From Bombardia bombarda (Eukaryota > Ascomycota > Sordariomycetes > Sordariales > Lasiosphaeriaceae): a DNA stretch of 64,000 bases. The stretch spans positions 1,612,001-1,676,000 of the forward strand of contig JAULSR010000006.1 in NCBI GenBank assembly GCA_030512295.1, in the 5' to 3' direction. Shown here one piece after another: positions 35,925 to 49,000 of the stretch (position 1 is the first letter of the stretch; every line of letters starts with the position of its first letter). Below the pieces are notes generated by a model. It had not been told where the DNA came from and did not search any database. It was given only the letters and a program-made list of their open reading frames with translations. Made by a program: the position numbers and the translations under genes.

Positions 35925-37062
35925 CGTTGTCCATCCCCTCACTCAGTTCCAGCAAGCAGGTCTTCACGTGTTCAGGTGCGCCTGCAGAAGCATGTCATCT
36001 CAGTGCATCCGTGTATTATAAGAAAAAGAAAGAAAGAAAGACGAGACAAGACAGGTTGCCGCCTGCGGTATTGATCGAGGAGCCATTGATTGCATGTTTG
36101 TTGCGTTCAGTGTGTGCGCGCTAATTAGGCTGCTTGCTACCCTGCTACCCACGAAGCACCGACCAGACAGCCAGACAGACCGTTTACGTGATCCCACGCC
36201 AAGGTAACCGTCAAAGTACGTACCGTCTCAATCTATTATGCAACTAGACCCTGGTGCAAGCTCGTCCGTTCATTTCGCATCTTGCATATCTCATGTCAGC
36301 TAGCAGACATGTGACAGTGGCAGTCAGTCAGCCATACAAATCACTATTATAAAATAAGGAATGCTTGTTTGTACCTGACAGTCAAATCCAACATCACTCA
36401 ACAAAAAAAGAAAAGCAAAACAAATACTTTGATGATATCTCCCCTGCAATTACATCTCCATCGACTTTGCAGTGTCAAGCTTAAAAATCCTAGCCAGGCG
36501 TGGAACTTGAAAGATGGATCACCTTGCTGCACGCACCATGGCCCTCGCCCCACCTTCTCTTTCCAGAGCCTTGATCAGACATGACTGGCTAGTTTGGCCT
36601 CAACAAGGATTCATATACACAGCCCCCAAACAGTCTCCCATCAGACACAATGCAAGGCAACCGTCAAGTATTGGAGAGAATAAAACAACATAAAATTCAT
36701 CATATTCAAACATTGCAATTCATCCATACTCATTCACACATGTATACATCGCTCATGTCAGAAAAAGAAAACAATAAAATAAAAATGGTAAACGAACAAA
36801 AACCACACATATCTTTCAATCCTGCAGCCACTGCCAGAAAACCAAAGCTTGAACCGTACCACACCGCCAATACATAAAACACTGTTGTAAATCCCCAGCC
36901 ATTTTCGCTCATCCAGTCCCCTCAAAATCAGGCTAGTAACGTTTTCGAATCCATCTCGCAATGATGCTCATAAAAGGGGGTCGTAAGACATTCTGCATGT
37001 AGAAAGCAATGGCAGAAAAAAGAGACTCATCAAATAGAACTCGTGACTTCGTGACCCAATGC

Positions 37063-40000
37063 TCAGCTCGTGAAGAAACGCTTGATGGCCGCCCTGAGTC
37101 CTGGCTTCTTCTCATCCTTCTCCTTCGCCTCCTTCCTCCTCTCTTGCCTCTTTGACCGATGCGCCTGGGCCTCGCCCTCCCCGCTCGTTGAAGAACCTCC
37201 GGCCGCCCCGACAGACGTGGCCGACTCCTTGGTCTTGTCCACAGAAGGTACCGACTCCTTGGTCTTGTCCACAGAAGGGACCGACTCCTTAGTCTTGGAG
37301 ATAGAACTGACAGACTCCTTGGTCTTGTGCTCCTTGGACTTTGTCGCAACATCGTCGCGCGCCTTTTGTAGCTTGCCCGACTTGTCTTCAGACCTGCGCC
37401 TCGAGCTACGTGCCGTGCTGGAGCGCTTCAGCTCAGGAGCCGCTCTTGACGATGACGACTCCTTGGGGATGAAGTTCGGCTCGATGACGCTCTCTCCGTT
37501 CTTAATGTCAAAGAATTTCTTTGACGTAACTGGAGATGGCGTGGGCTCGACGCTATTGCGGCTGTGGCGCCGAGAAGTACGATGGTGGTCGGAACGCTCA
37601 CGGGACTCGGAGCTTACTAGTGGTGCTGCTCGCTCCTTGCCCTTGTCTGCCTTGGCCGGCGAGCTTGGTGAGGCTGGAGCTGGAATTTCTTTGGCACTTT
37701 CGAGCTCACGTGCCCGGCGCCGTTCTTCCTTGCGCTTGTCGTGGGCAGCCTGTTCCTCGGGCGTGCGCTGCTTGCCGGTGCGTGAGCTGACTGTGCGCTC
37801 CGAGACACCGGTATCTTGCCTCTTGGGAGTACGCGGCCGCTCAGCCTTGTCACCACCGGATCTGGCTGACGTATGGCTGTCAGACCTATGGCGATGCGAG
37901 CGCCGCGAGCTATCCTTGCTTCCATCGCTTCTGTCGCGATGCTCGCGGGGCTCACGGTGCGAGCGATGACGCGAAGAATGGTGGCTGCTACGCCTGTGAG
38001 AGCTCGAGCTTGTCTTGGTCTCTTCAGTCTTGATCTTGCCCTTGTCTGCCGGCGCTTCCTTAGTCTTGTCTTTCTCGTCTACTGAGAGGTCAGCAACAGA
38101 ACTAGGAAGATCCCCTTCTCGCACTGCGTCTACGTCTCTTGACAGTGTCCTGCCCCTCTCCGAGGAGTCCTGAGGCAGAGCAGCCGTCTCAACATTCTTC
38201 CCCTTCCCCTCCTTGTCAGAATGCATTTCAATCGATCCGAAAACGTTTTCCCCTGAGCTTTCGAGCCCTGGACTTGCGGGCGGGCTCAGAACCTCGGCTG
38301 CGGCATAAAGAACCACAGCCGCAGCAACCATCTCCTCGGCCTGTTTGATGGTGTTCCTGCGCCGGCGGCGTAGACTCTTCACGCGACTCATCTGCTTAGC
38401 CACAGGATCGTCAAGATCAGGGAGAACGAGAGCAGGTGTGGGAACGCGGAAGTCAGTTTCGATCCGGTGGGCGATCCTGGAAGATGGGGGAAGAAGTCCG
38501 TCGTCAGTTTGTGTTTCTTTATCGACAACCACCTGGACAATAACAGGTTCCTCACCACCATCAGCAGAAGCAAGCTTCTTATCGCCGTCTGTCGCAGCTT
38601 CTTCTCCAGCTGTTGTCGCTTTGTCGACCATGTGGAAGGACTCGGAAAGTGGAATAACTCTGTCTACGACTTGGAAGGAATCTGTCTCGTTGGATGAGAA
38701 TGATTTGACATCCTCAGCCAGATCCTTTTGTGGCAGAGTATCGGCTTCGATGCCACGTTCAGCATGTGGTTCGGTGGTCTTCAGGTCCTCGGTCGTCGAT
38801 GGTCCGGGGATTGCCTGTCTGGCTGCGACTTCTTCTAGATGCTCTACCGTCTTTGAGGTGTCAGGCTCGCTATCCGTGAAGGCCTTGTGTCCAACGGCGG
38901 CAGCAAGGCCCAGGGCGCCGATGACACTGGCTCCGATTGCAACGTCTCGGGTGTGAGAGGCGCTTTCAGTGGAAGGGCTCCCGGTGGGTAGGGATGGCTC
39001 TGTGGCAAGTTCCTTGGTAGCATTCTCAATTAGCGCTTCTGGGGCGCGCTCCTCGAGAAGTGTCTCTCCCACGCTCTTGTCAGTGCTCTCCTCATTGCTA
39101 GGGATATCCTTAACCGTCGGAGTCTCCACGCTCGTCAACGTTTCACTTTCAACAGCGGGTTCGACGATAGGACTGGTCACCTGCACTTCACGGATGGCTT
39201 CCTCGGCGACAGAGGGCGCTGAAACTTCGGTCTTGCTAGTCTGAGAAACTGAAGCTAGGGTAGCTTCGGTAATACTCTCGACTTCATGAGTAGCCTGTAG
39301 ACCACGCTCATGACTGGGCTCGGTGTCGAGTTGTTGGACGTGAAGCTGGGCATCGGCGGATTCAGAAGAGAGCTCCTTGGTAGTCTCTGGTTCAGACAAA
39401 AGAGATTTAGCGGCAACTGCTCCGACTGCTCCAGCGGCAACTGCTCCGAGCGCTGCAGGGACATTAATGTCGCTGGAAATGTCCTTCTCAGACTCCGCGA
39501 TGAGCGGCTCAGGGACAGTATCTTGTTGCTCGGAGGGCAGCTCCTGTGCAATCTCTGGTGCTGAGAAAGCCGGTTCGCTTGAGACCTCAAGTACGGGCTC
39601 AGCAGCAAGCGGCTCGCTGGCGATTTCCTCCTGGGGCTCAGAAGGCTGCTCTGGGGTAGTCTGCTCTGGTTTGGTGACGACTGATTTGGCAGAAACCTCT
39701 TGCTGAGGTTCAGAGAATAGCTCTCTGGCAGTTTGTCCTGGTCCAGTCTTAGACACAATGGGCTCGACGACCGCCTCCTCTTGAGATTCGGTTACAAAAT
39801 CCTTGGTAACTTGTTCCGGCATGACGATAGAGCTAATGTCGGCTTCTTGTTGCGAAGGAAGTGTGTCGCTGACAAATTCTTCAGTTGCATCAGGCACAGG
39901 CAGCTCGCTTGCGACTTCCTGCTGTGGGACGGAAGGAACTTCCTTGAGGGTTTCAGCATCGGCAACGACAGGTTCGCTGATGATTTCTTGTTCTGACTCG

Positions 40001-43000
40001 GATGCAATGGGCTTGCTGATGATATCTTCTTGTTCTTGTACAAGTTCGCTAGCGGCAACCTGTTCTTCAAGTGCGACCGGCTTGCCAGTGATCTCTTGAT
40101 TGTCCTCACCCTGTGGAAGTTCCCTGGGAGAAGCAATATCAATGGCACGCTCCTCGGCTTGTAGTGCGTCTTCAGGGGCTGTCTCTTCTTCTTGAGCTGG
40201 TTCTTGGACGTCTGAAGATTCAACAACAGCGGCTTTGTCTTCCGCTAGGGCGATAGCAGCATCATGCTCGATGATAGACGAGAGCACTGGCGCTTCAGAC
40301 TCTTGCTCAGAGACTGCAGGAGCAGCAACATCTTCCTCAATAACTGCGGGAGATGCAATCTCAGCCGCTTTGGAGATAGGAGCGGCAATTTCCTTCTCAG
40401 AGATCAGAGGAGCTGCAACTTCTTCCTCAACATCTCTGGGAGCTGGTGCCTCCGCCTCTTCAGAGGCAACAGGAGCTACGACCTCTTCCTCGATGATCGC
40501 AGGAACTGGCGCTTCCAACTCTTGCTCGCTGATCGCAGGGAGTGCAACCTCCGGCTCATCATGTTCAGGGCTGTCGGTGCTCGTCTCAACAACGGGCACC
40601 CCAGGTTCCTTATCAGTAATTTCCGAGGCTGCCAGCTCTGGAACTGACTCTTCGAGGATGGAACGTGCCTGAACTTCCGGCTCCTCTTGCTGGGAAGAGA
40701 GGACACTCTCAACGATAGAAGGCTCCTCAACAGCAGTAGGCTCCTCAACAGCAGAAGGCTCCTCAACAGCAGAAGGCTCCTCAACAGCAGTAGGCTCCTC
40801 AACAGTAGCTGGCTCCTCGACAGTGGTAGGCTCCTCAATGGCAATAGACTTGTCAACAGTGACTGGCTCCTCAACTGCAATGGGCTCCTCAATTGCAGTG
40901 GGCTTATCGACAGCAGTAGGCTCCTCAACAGCAGTAAGCTCGTCAGAAGGAGTAGGCTCATCAATGGCAATAGACTTGTCAACAGTAGCTGGCTCCTCGA
41001 CAGTGGTAGGCTCCTCGACAGTGGCTGGCTCCTCAACTGCGATGGGCTCATTGACAGTGGCGGGGACAGTGGCGGGCTCCTCAAATGCAATGAGCTTATC
41101 GACAGTTGGTTGCTCGATAGTAGCAGGCTCATCAACCGCAATAGGCTCCTCAACTGCAATGGGCTCGTCAACAGTGGCAGGCTCCTCAATTGCAATGGGC
41201 TTATCGACTGGTTCCTCAACAGTAGCGGGCTTCTCAACTGCGATGGGCTCATCGATAGTAGCGGGCTTCTCAACTGCAATGGGCTCATCGACTGCAATGG
41301 GCTCATCAACGATTGTAGGATTATCGACAGCTGACTCCTCAACTGCAATGGGCTCGTCAACAGTGGCAGGCTCCTCAATTGCAATGGGCTTATTGACTGG
41401 TTCCTCAATAGTAGCGAGCTTCTCGACTGTAATAGGCTCATCGACGGTAGCGGGCTCATCGACAGTAATAGGCTCTTCAATTGCAATGGGCTCATCGACT
41501 GGTTCCTCAACAGCAGCGGGCTTCTCAACTGCGATGGGCTCATCGATAGTAGCAGGCTTCTCAACTGCAATGGGCTCATCGACTGCGATGGGCTCATCGA
41601 CGGTAGCGGGCTCCTCAGCAAGAATAGAGTCCTCAGCGGCCGTAGGCTCTTGAAGGCTACCCAGGTCCCTGCTAGATTCAATCTCAAGAGGGGCGGTTTC
41701 TTGTTGGGTCTCCAACTCCGTGGTGTTATCGACTTCGACCGCCTGGGTATCTTGGACGGTCTCCAGAGAAACCACGTTATCGATGATAGAGTCGTCCTTT
41801 GCCTCAATTTCTGGCGCTGAAGACTCTGGTAATGCCGCTGTCTCAACGGTCTTGGCTTCTACGGGTGCTGCTTCAGTAGAAGGTTCGCTTGATAGCTCAA
41901 CCTCAGGCTCAGGTTCCGAGGATTTAGCAACATCTTGAGGAATCTCAGCCTCAGCCTCAGCCTCAGCCTCGACTAGAGGCTCACTCGATGACTCAGGCTT
42001 CACCTCGAGAACCAGCTCTGATAATTCAAGAACTGTAGCTGCCTCTTGGGGTGTGAAGTCCTTCGTCTCGGCAACTGTAGCCACCGCAGTGTCGACTTCC
42101 ACAGCTGGGGTAGTCTCGGTCTCTTTGGACTCTGAAGTCTCGACCTCATTGCCGGTAGCAGACTCGATAGTCTCTGACTCGGCCTCGACGAGAGGCTTAG
42201 ATTCAATCACAGGCTGGGCGATGACATCCGAAGTTTCGACAACCGGCTCTATTTCGGAAACTGGTGCAGTCTCGGCCACCGGCTCAACCTCGATACCCCG
42301 AGTTTCAATAATTGGCTCAGACGTGGCTTCTATAGCTGGTTCAGCCTCGACAACTATCTTAGGCTCATCCTCGACAACCGGCTCGACTTCAGTCTTGATC
42401 TCAGCAGCGGGCTCGGCTTCAACAGCTATCTCAGGCTCAGCCTCGACAATAGGCTCGACTTCAGTCTCGATCTCAGCAGCGGGCTGAACATCAATTCCTG
42501 TTTCAGGCTCAGTATCGAGGGTCGGTTCAGTCTCGAACAAGGGAACGGGCTCAGCCTCGGTAAGTGATTTAGCTTGAACTTCTGACTCTGGCTCGGCAAC
42601 TGACTCGGCTTCGGTAATTGGCTCGGCCTCGGGCTTTGTGTCGGCAATTGGCTCCGTATCAACTGTGGGCTCTGTCTCGACAACTGGCTCGGTCTCGACG
42701 ATGGGCTCAATAACAGCCTCCGCTTCAGCCACTGGCTCGGCCTCCACCACCGACTCAGTCTCGAGTGTTTGTTCAGCTTCAGTTGTTGGCTCAGCTTTAA
42801 CTTCAGCCTTGGCCTCGATATCTGGCTTAGCTTCGCTGACAGTTTCGACAAATGGTACAGTCTCAAGGATCGGCTCCGCCTCGAGTTCCGGAGCATCAGC
42901 TGCCGGCCCAGGAGCGTCAACAATTGGCTCAGCTTCAGTTACCAGCTCAGCCTCAACAGTCGGCTCAGCCTCGACGGTCGGCTCAGACTCAACAACTGGT

Positions 43001-46000
43001 TCAACAACAGGCTCAGCCTCAACAATAGGCTCAGTATCGGCAGTCGGCTCGGTCTCAACCGCCGGAGCTTCAACCTCAGGCTTGGCTTCAGTTGTCGGCT
43101 CAGGCTCAGCTTTGCTGACAGGCTCCTCAATTAGCTCGGCGTCAACCACCGGCTCAACGACAGGTTTAGCCTCGACAATCGGTTTGGACTCGACAGCTGC
43201 CTCAGTCTCGACTACCGGAGCATCAGTTGCAGGCTCAGTAGTCTCAGCAACTGGAATTTCGACAACTGGCTCAGCCTCGGCCTCAGTCTCGACGTCCGGC
43301 TCAGCGTCGACTGCTGCTACTGGAGTTTCAATAACTGTCTCAGCTTCAACTGTTGGTTTGGCCTCAATCTCTGGTTGAGATTCGGCCTTTGGCTCAGATG
43401 CCTCGAGAGTTTCAGCAGCTTCCAAAGGTGTCGCAGTATCCTTTATTGACGATTCTGTGTTGTCGACTACGGGTGTTGCTAGAGTGTCGGACTTGGGCTC
43501 GGGCTCGAGAGACTTTGTATCGGTCTCCTTGGTGACTGGAGCCTCGACAGTGGATTCGCTTGTCGGCTCAGCTTCTGCCTCGGCTTCAATGGTTTGAGGA
43601 GCATCCGAAGGTGTCACAGTCTCAACCTCCACAGATGATGGGGTCTCAGTAGAGAGTTCGTTGGTTGGCTCAACCTCCAGCTCTGGCTTCTCCTCGGTCT
43701 CTGGAAGTGATTTTTCAAGTGCGTCAGATTCCAAGGGCGCTGAAACCTCAGCTTCAGCCTCCACCGGTGCCGCAGTCTCTAACTCTTGGGGTGCGGAAGC
43801 ATCAACAGCCTTTTCGCTAACCGTCTCAGGCACGTGCTCGAGTTCCGAATTTGCTGATTCAGGAACCTTGGCGGCCTTGACTTCTTCAGCGGCTTCCGGC
43901 AACTCTAGAGTATTAACCTTAATAGACTTCTCATGCTCATCCTCCTGGCCTTCGAGAGCAACCTCCTTGTCGCCAATCGACTCATCGACTGCCTGCTCAA
44001 TGAGGGCGACATCTGCCGCGCTCGCAATATCCACGTTTAGTGGGTTAGGGGTCTCCGTTGGGATTGAAATGCATTCTGAAACCTCTTCCACGTCCCCGGG
44101 GGTATCAAGCAACGCTGGGGGTGCCTCACCTGTAGCCTGTTTATCAGATGGTTTGTCATCGCTGGGAATTGGCCCAATCGTGTCTTTGCTCTCGTCCTCC
44201 TCGACTGTCGGAACCTCCTTAATATCTTCCAGAACGGTAGCTGGAATAATGTCAATCTTGGCCTCTTTCGAGACATCATTCAATTCGGCAACTGGGGGCT
44301 CAACCACCGGCTCTGCAGCCTTCTCTTCAACTGCGACTTCTTGCGGTACCTCGCTCGCGGGTGCTGGGGAAGGGGCTGAGACGGGAACTTCCTCCTTCTC
44401 TACCTCTGCTGTGTCAGCAGCTTTGCTTTCGGTCGCTGGCTCCTCTATCTTAAAAGCTTCAGGAGCGGGTGCAACAATAGGTTCCTCCGCTGGTTCTGGG
44501 ATTGACTTTTCGGTGCTCAAGACCTCTGGCTCTGGCTCTTGCGGCGGCGCAGGGGCAGATTCAGCCTCAACCACTGGTACAGACTCTGATTCCAATGCCT
44601 GAGCCGGCTCTTCTTTTGCTTCGTCTTGTGGAGCAGCCTCTGTGGTTAGCTCCTCGGATGTCTCAACCTTTGGCTCCTCGAGGCTCTCAGCAACAACCGG
44701 CACCTGCTCCTCCTTATGGTCGATAGGTGTCGAGACAGCCTCGATAACGGTCGATGTTTCAGATATGGGAGTTGCGACAGCCTCAGACGCAGGGATATCA
44801 GAAGTCTCGTTAACGGCGGGTAAAGTCTCCTCCTCGACCTTAGGTGTTTCTTCGGGGGTGTCTTGGGTAGCGGGGGCAACAGTCTCAGTCTCCTCAGTCT
44901 TGGATGGTTCTTCAGGAAGAGGAGAGTCTTGAACAACAGGCTCTGGCGTCTCCTCAATGACAGCAGTCTCAGCGACGGGCGCTGCAATATCTTTTGCTTC
45001 ATCCTTGGGTGCTTCCTCCGGAAGAGCAGCATCTTCAACAATAGGCTCGGAAATGATTGGCTGATCCTTGACTTCGGGCTCTTTCTCGACAGAAGCGTCT
45101 TCAGTCACATTTGCCTCAGTTGCAGGTGCTTCCTCAGACTTAGGTGCAACTTCAACAGGGGATTCTTCAGTCTTCGGTTCCTCTTTCGAAACCGGAGCTT
45201 CCTCGACGGCAGGTGCTTCCTCGACAGATATCTCCTTAGTGGCGGGTACCTCCTCAACAGAAGGGACCTCGACAGTGGGGGTCTCGACAACAGGCGCCTC
45301 TTTAACAGGTGCCTCCTTGACAACCGCAGTCTCCTCGGCAGATACCTCTTTATCGGCAGGCGTCTCCTCGACAGCAGCCTCCTCAATGACAGGTGCCTCA
45401 ACAACCGGAGTCTCTTCAACAGCAGACGCTTCAACGGCGGCCTCCTTAATGATAGGCGCCTCCTCGGCAGTGACCTCCTCGGCAGATACCTCCTCAGTAA
45501 TGGGAGCCTCCTCCTTAGTAAGCTCTTCGGGAGTAGGTGCTTCGATAGGTACCTCCTTGGTAGCAGGAGCCTCCTTAATAGTAGAATCTGTGGCAATGAC
45601 GGGAGCATCTTCGGCAGCGGAAGTTTCCTCGACTACGGGAGCAGGAGCTTCTTCAACCGCGGGGGCCTCTTCGGCAGCGGGAGTTTCTTCGGCAGCGGCA
45701 GCGGGAGCCTCTTCGGCGGTAACAGCGGGGGTCTCTTTGACTGTGGTAGCAGGAGCCTCCTCGATAGCGGCAGCGGGAGCCTCTTCGGCGGCTACAATGG
45801 GAGTCTCCTCGATAACAGCAGCGGGTGCTTCTTCAACCGCGGCAGCGGGAGCCTCTTCGACAGCAGCAGCGGGAACCTCTTCAACAACGGCAGCGGGAGC
45901 CTCCTCGACAGCGGCAGCGGGAGCCTCCTCGACAGCAGCAGCGGGAACCTCTTCAACAACGGCAGCGGGAGCCTCCTCGACAGCGGCAGCGGGAGTCTCC

Positions 46001-49000
46001 TCAACAGCGGCAGCGGGAGTCTCCTCGACAACGGCAGCGGGAGCCTCTTCAACTGCGGGGGCCTCTTCTGCAACAGCCTGTTCAACGAGTGCCTCCTTAA
46101 TAACAGGCTCCTCCCCGATAGCCGGAATCGACTCGACTGCCGCCTCCTTGGTAGCGGGCTCTTCAACAGCCTGTATCTCGTCGACTGTTGCCTCCAAAGC
46201 AGTCGCTTCTTTGTCGCTTTTGGATACCTCTTCGGTAGGAGCTGCAGCTTCAAGTGGAGAGGCCTCGACCTTCGGCTCATCTTTGGGGGCAGGAGCTTCC
46301 TCGACGACGGGCTCTTCCACGGCCGGCTCTTCTATGGCTTTGGGCGACTCTTCGACTAGCGCAGCCTCCTCGACCACGGCAACGTCTTTAGCAAAAGCAA
46401 CCTTCTCAGCAGGAGCAGCTTCCTCAACAGGGGCAGCTTCTCCGACTGGATCAACCTTCTCGACTACAGCAATTTCTTCAGTCGATGCAGGCTCTTTAGT
46501 GGAAGCAGGCTCCTCAGCCGACACGGCCTCTTCGACTGGTGCGGTCTCCTTAACAGGTGTAGACTCCTCGACTTCAGCTGCCTCCTCAGCAGGAGTAGCC
46601 TCAGCTGAAACAGCCTTTTTGATAGGGGCAGCCTCCTCGATAGGGGCAGCCTCTTCGACTGGTGCGGCCTTGTCAACTTCGGTAGCCTCTACAACCGGAG
46701 CAGACTCTTTAGTAGAAACAGGCTCATCCACCGGCATATCCTCAACCTTCGGCTTCTCCTCGATAGAAATAGTCTCTTCAGAAGGAGTGGCCTTGACTGG
46801 TTCAGCCTCCTCCACCGGGGTAACCTCTTCAGTTGGCGCGGCCTCTTCGGCGGGGGCAGTTTGTTCGATCGGAGCAGTCTCCTTAGCTGACTCAGCCTTC
46901 TTAACTGGTGCAGCCTCCTCAACTGGTGCAGCCTCCTCAGTAGGAGTAGCCTCTTTGATTAGCGTAGCCTCGTCAGAGATAACAGCAGCCTCCTCGACTG
47001 GCGCGGCCACCTCGACTGGTGCAGCCTTCTCAACTGAGGTAGCCTCTTCAGCAGGAGAAGCCTCCTCGACAGGAGTGATCTCTACTGGAGCAGCCTCAAC
47101 CTTGGGCTCCTCCTCAGAGACAGGAGTCTCCTCAACGACGGGCTCGGCAGCAACAGGCTCCTCAACGACAGGCTCAGCAGCAACAGGCTCCTCTTCAGTC
47201 TTGGGTGTCTCCTTAGGAGCCGCAGCCTCTTCGACGGCAGGAGCATCCTCCTTAGCAACAGTAGGAGCTTCAGTGGTCTTGGCATCCTCTTGAACAGGCG
47301 CTGGTGTCTCCTTGATGCTCTCCTCAGGAGCAGCCGTCTCGGCGACCTTAGCCTCAAGCTCGGCAGCCGCTGGTTCGGGCTCAGCGATCGTCTCAACCTC
47401 GGCCGTCTTGCTCTCGGGGATAGGGGCGCTCTCCGGCTCAGTCTCTGGCTCAGGAACCTTCTCAGCCTCGACTGCCGAGGTGTCGGCTGGAGCAGGGGAT
47501 TCCTCTTTGTCGGCAAGCTCAGCAGCTGGGATGGGCGAGCTCTCTACTTCAGCCTCTGGCGCCGGGGCGCTCTCTGTCTCGACTTCCGGGCTTTCAGCAG
47601 GAGCTGGGGTCGTCTCTTTCTCAGCCTCGACTGTCTCGGTCTCGACAGCTGGCGCACTCTCTGGCTTGACTACGAGTTCGGGAGATATCTCGGCTTCAAC
47701 TACTGGAGCTTCAACAGGTGCTGCAGTAGTTGTCTCCTCGGCAGATTCACTGGTTGGTTCTGGCGCGCTCTCCTTCTCAGGCTCAACCTCCTTGGCAGTC
47801 TCAGCCTCGGGAGCCTGGCTTTCAGCGGGTGCCGAGGGGGTCGATTTCTCGGCCTCAACTTCCTCGCTATCGGTAATTAGCGCAGCAGCCTCTAACTTAA
47901 GAGACTTCTTAGTCTCAGCAGCTGGGGCTTTAATGGGGGCTTTAACAGCGGCTGTTTCGTCGATAGATTCGCTGGCAGGCTCTGGGGTGCTCGTGACTTC
48001 CTCGTCCTTGATGTCAGCAACCGCTAGGGCAGGAGCTTCAGCTTCAACAGCCTTGCTTTCAACAGCCGGTGTGCTTTGTTGCTCAACCTCTGGTTTTGGC
48101 TCAGTATTGGCTTCAGTGGGTGCTGGGGAAGTTTCCGTCTCGACGGGCTCGCTGGGTGGTGCTGGTGTGCTCTCTTGTTGAGGCTCGGGCTCTGTTGCGG
48201 TGATAACCTCGGCTAGTGCCGGGGCAGTTGACTCTTCAACCGCAACTTCCTTGTCTTGGACGTCTACGGCCGGGGCCGCTGCTTCTTCTGTCGCGGCCGG
48301 GGTGGCATCTTGTGCCGGTTCATCAATCTTAACCTCGGGTGCTGACTCGACGGGCTCGACCTCCTTGGCCTCTGGTTGCTCAGCTTCATTAGGGGTATCT
48401 TGTGCTGGCTCCACAGGCTTCGTCTCCGGTGCTGTCTCGTCGAGCTTCACCTCTTCCTCCTTCGGCTCCTCCACTTCCTTGGCCACGTCTGCGGCTGCTG
48501 GTTCGGCAATCTTGACCTCCGAGACAGGCTCCTCAGGCTTGACCTCGGGTGCTAGCTCTTCGACCTTTACATCGTCCTCCTTCGGCTGTTCAACTTCAGA
48601 AGAAGCCTCTGGTGCGGCTGGCTCAGCAGCCTTTACCTCGGGTACAGGCTCAGCAGCTTTGATCTCGTCCTCCTTGGGGGTTTCAACTTCAATAGCAGTT
48701 TGTTGTTCTGGCTCGGCAGCCTTGATCTCAGGCTCTTGTGCGGGGGTGTCGGCCTTGGTCTCTGGAACTGGCTCTACAGCCTTGACCTCATCGTCCTTTG
48801 GTTGTTCTGTTTCAGTGGTGGCGGCACTTTGCAGCGGCTCCGCAGGGGTCGTTTCTGTGACTGTTTCCACGGCCTTGGCCTCCGGTTCTGGCTCTGCGGC
48901 CTTGACCTCGTCCTCCTTTGGCTTTTCAACCTCAGTAGCGGCAACAGCGGCGGCTGGCTCAGCAGACTTAGCCTCAACATCCTTCTCCCCGCCAGTGGTT

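Larger units (their letters stand above)
35167..37062. other. ICE2 promoter and 3' flank of the giant repeat gene
   Basis: Contains the minus-strand ICE2 upstream region (tandem repeats at 35356-35387 and 35891-35924) and, from about 36200, AT-rich sequence that is probably the 3' UTR and downstream flank of the giant gene ending at 37063. No gene is seen. Confidence 0.5.

Noticed and set aside
45826..46055. Regular repeats that could suggest a CRISPR array
   Set aside because: The units are contiguous without spacers, encode protein in frame and lie in a eukaryotic gene.
45068..47293. 741-codon open frame on the plus strand within the giant gene (also 48200-49729, 43661-44602 and 40823-41653)
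   Set aside because: They are antisense shadows: Glu-, Ala- and Pro-rich repeats read backwards give Ser/Ala/Gly-rich frames without stops. None has a domain or its own gene structure.
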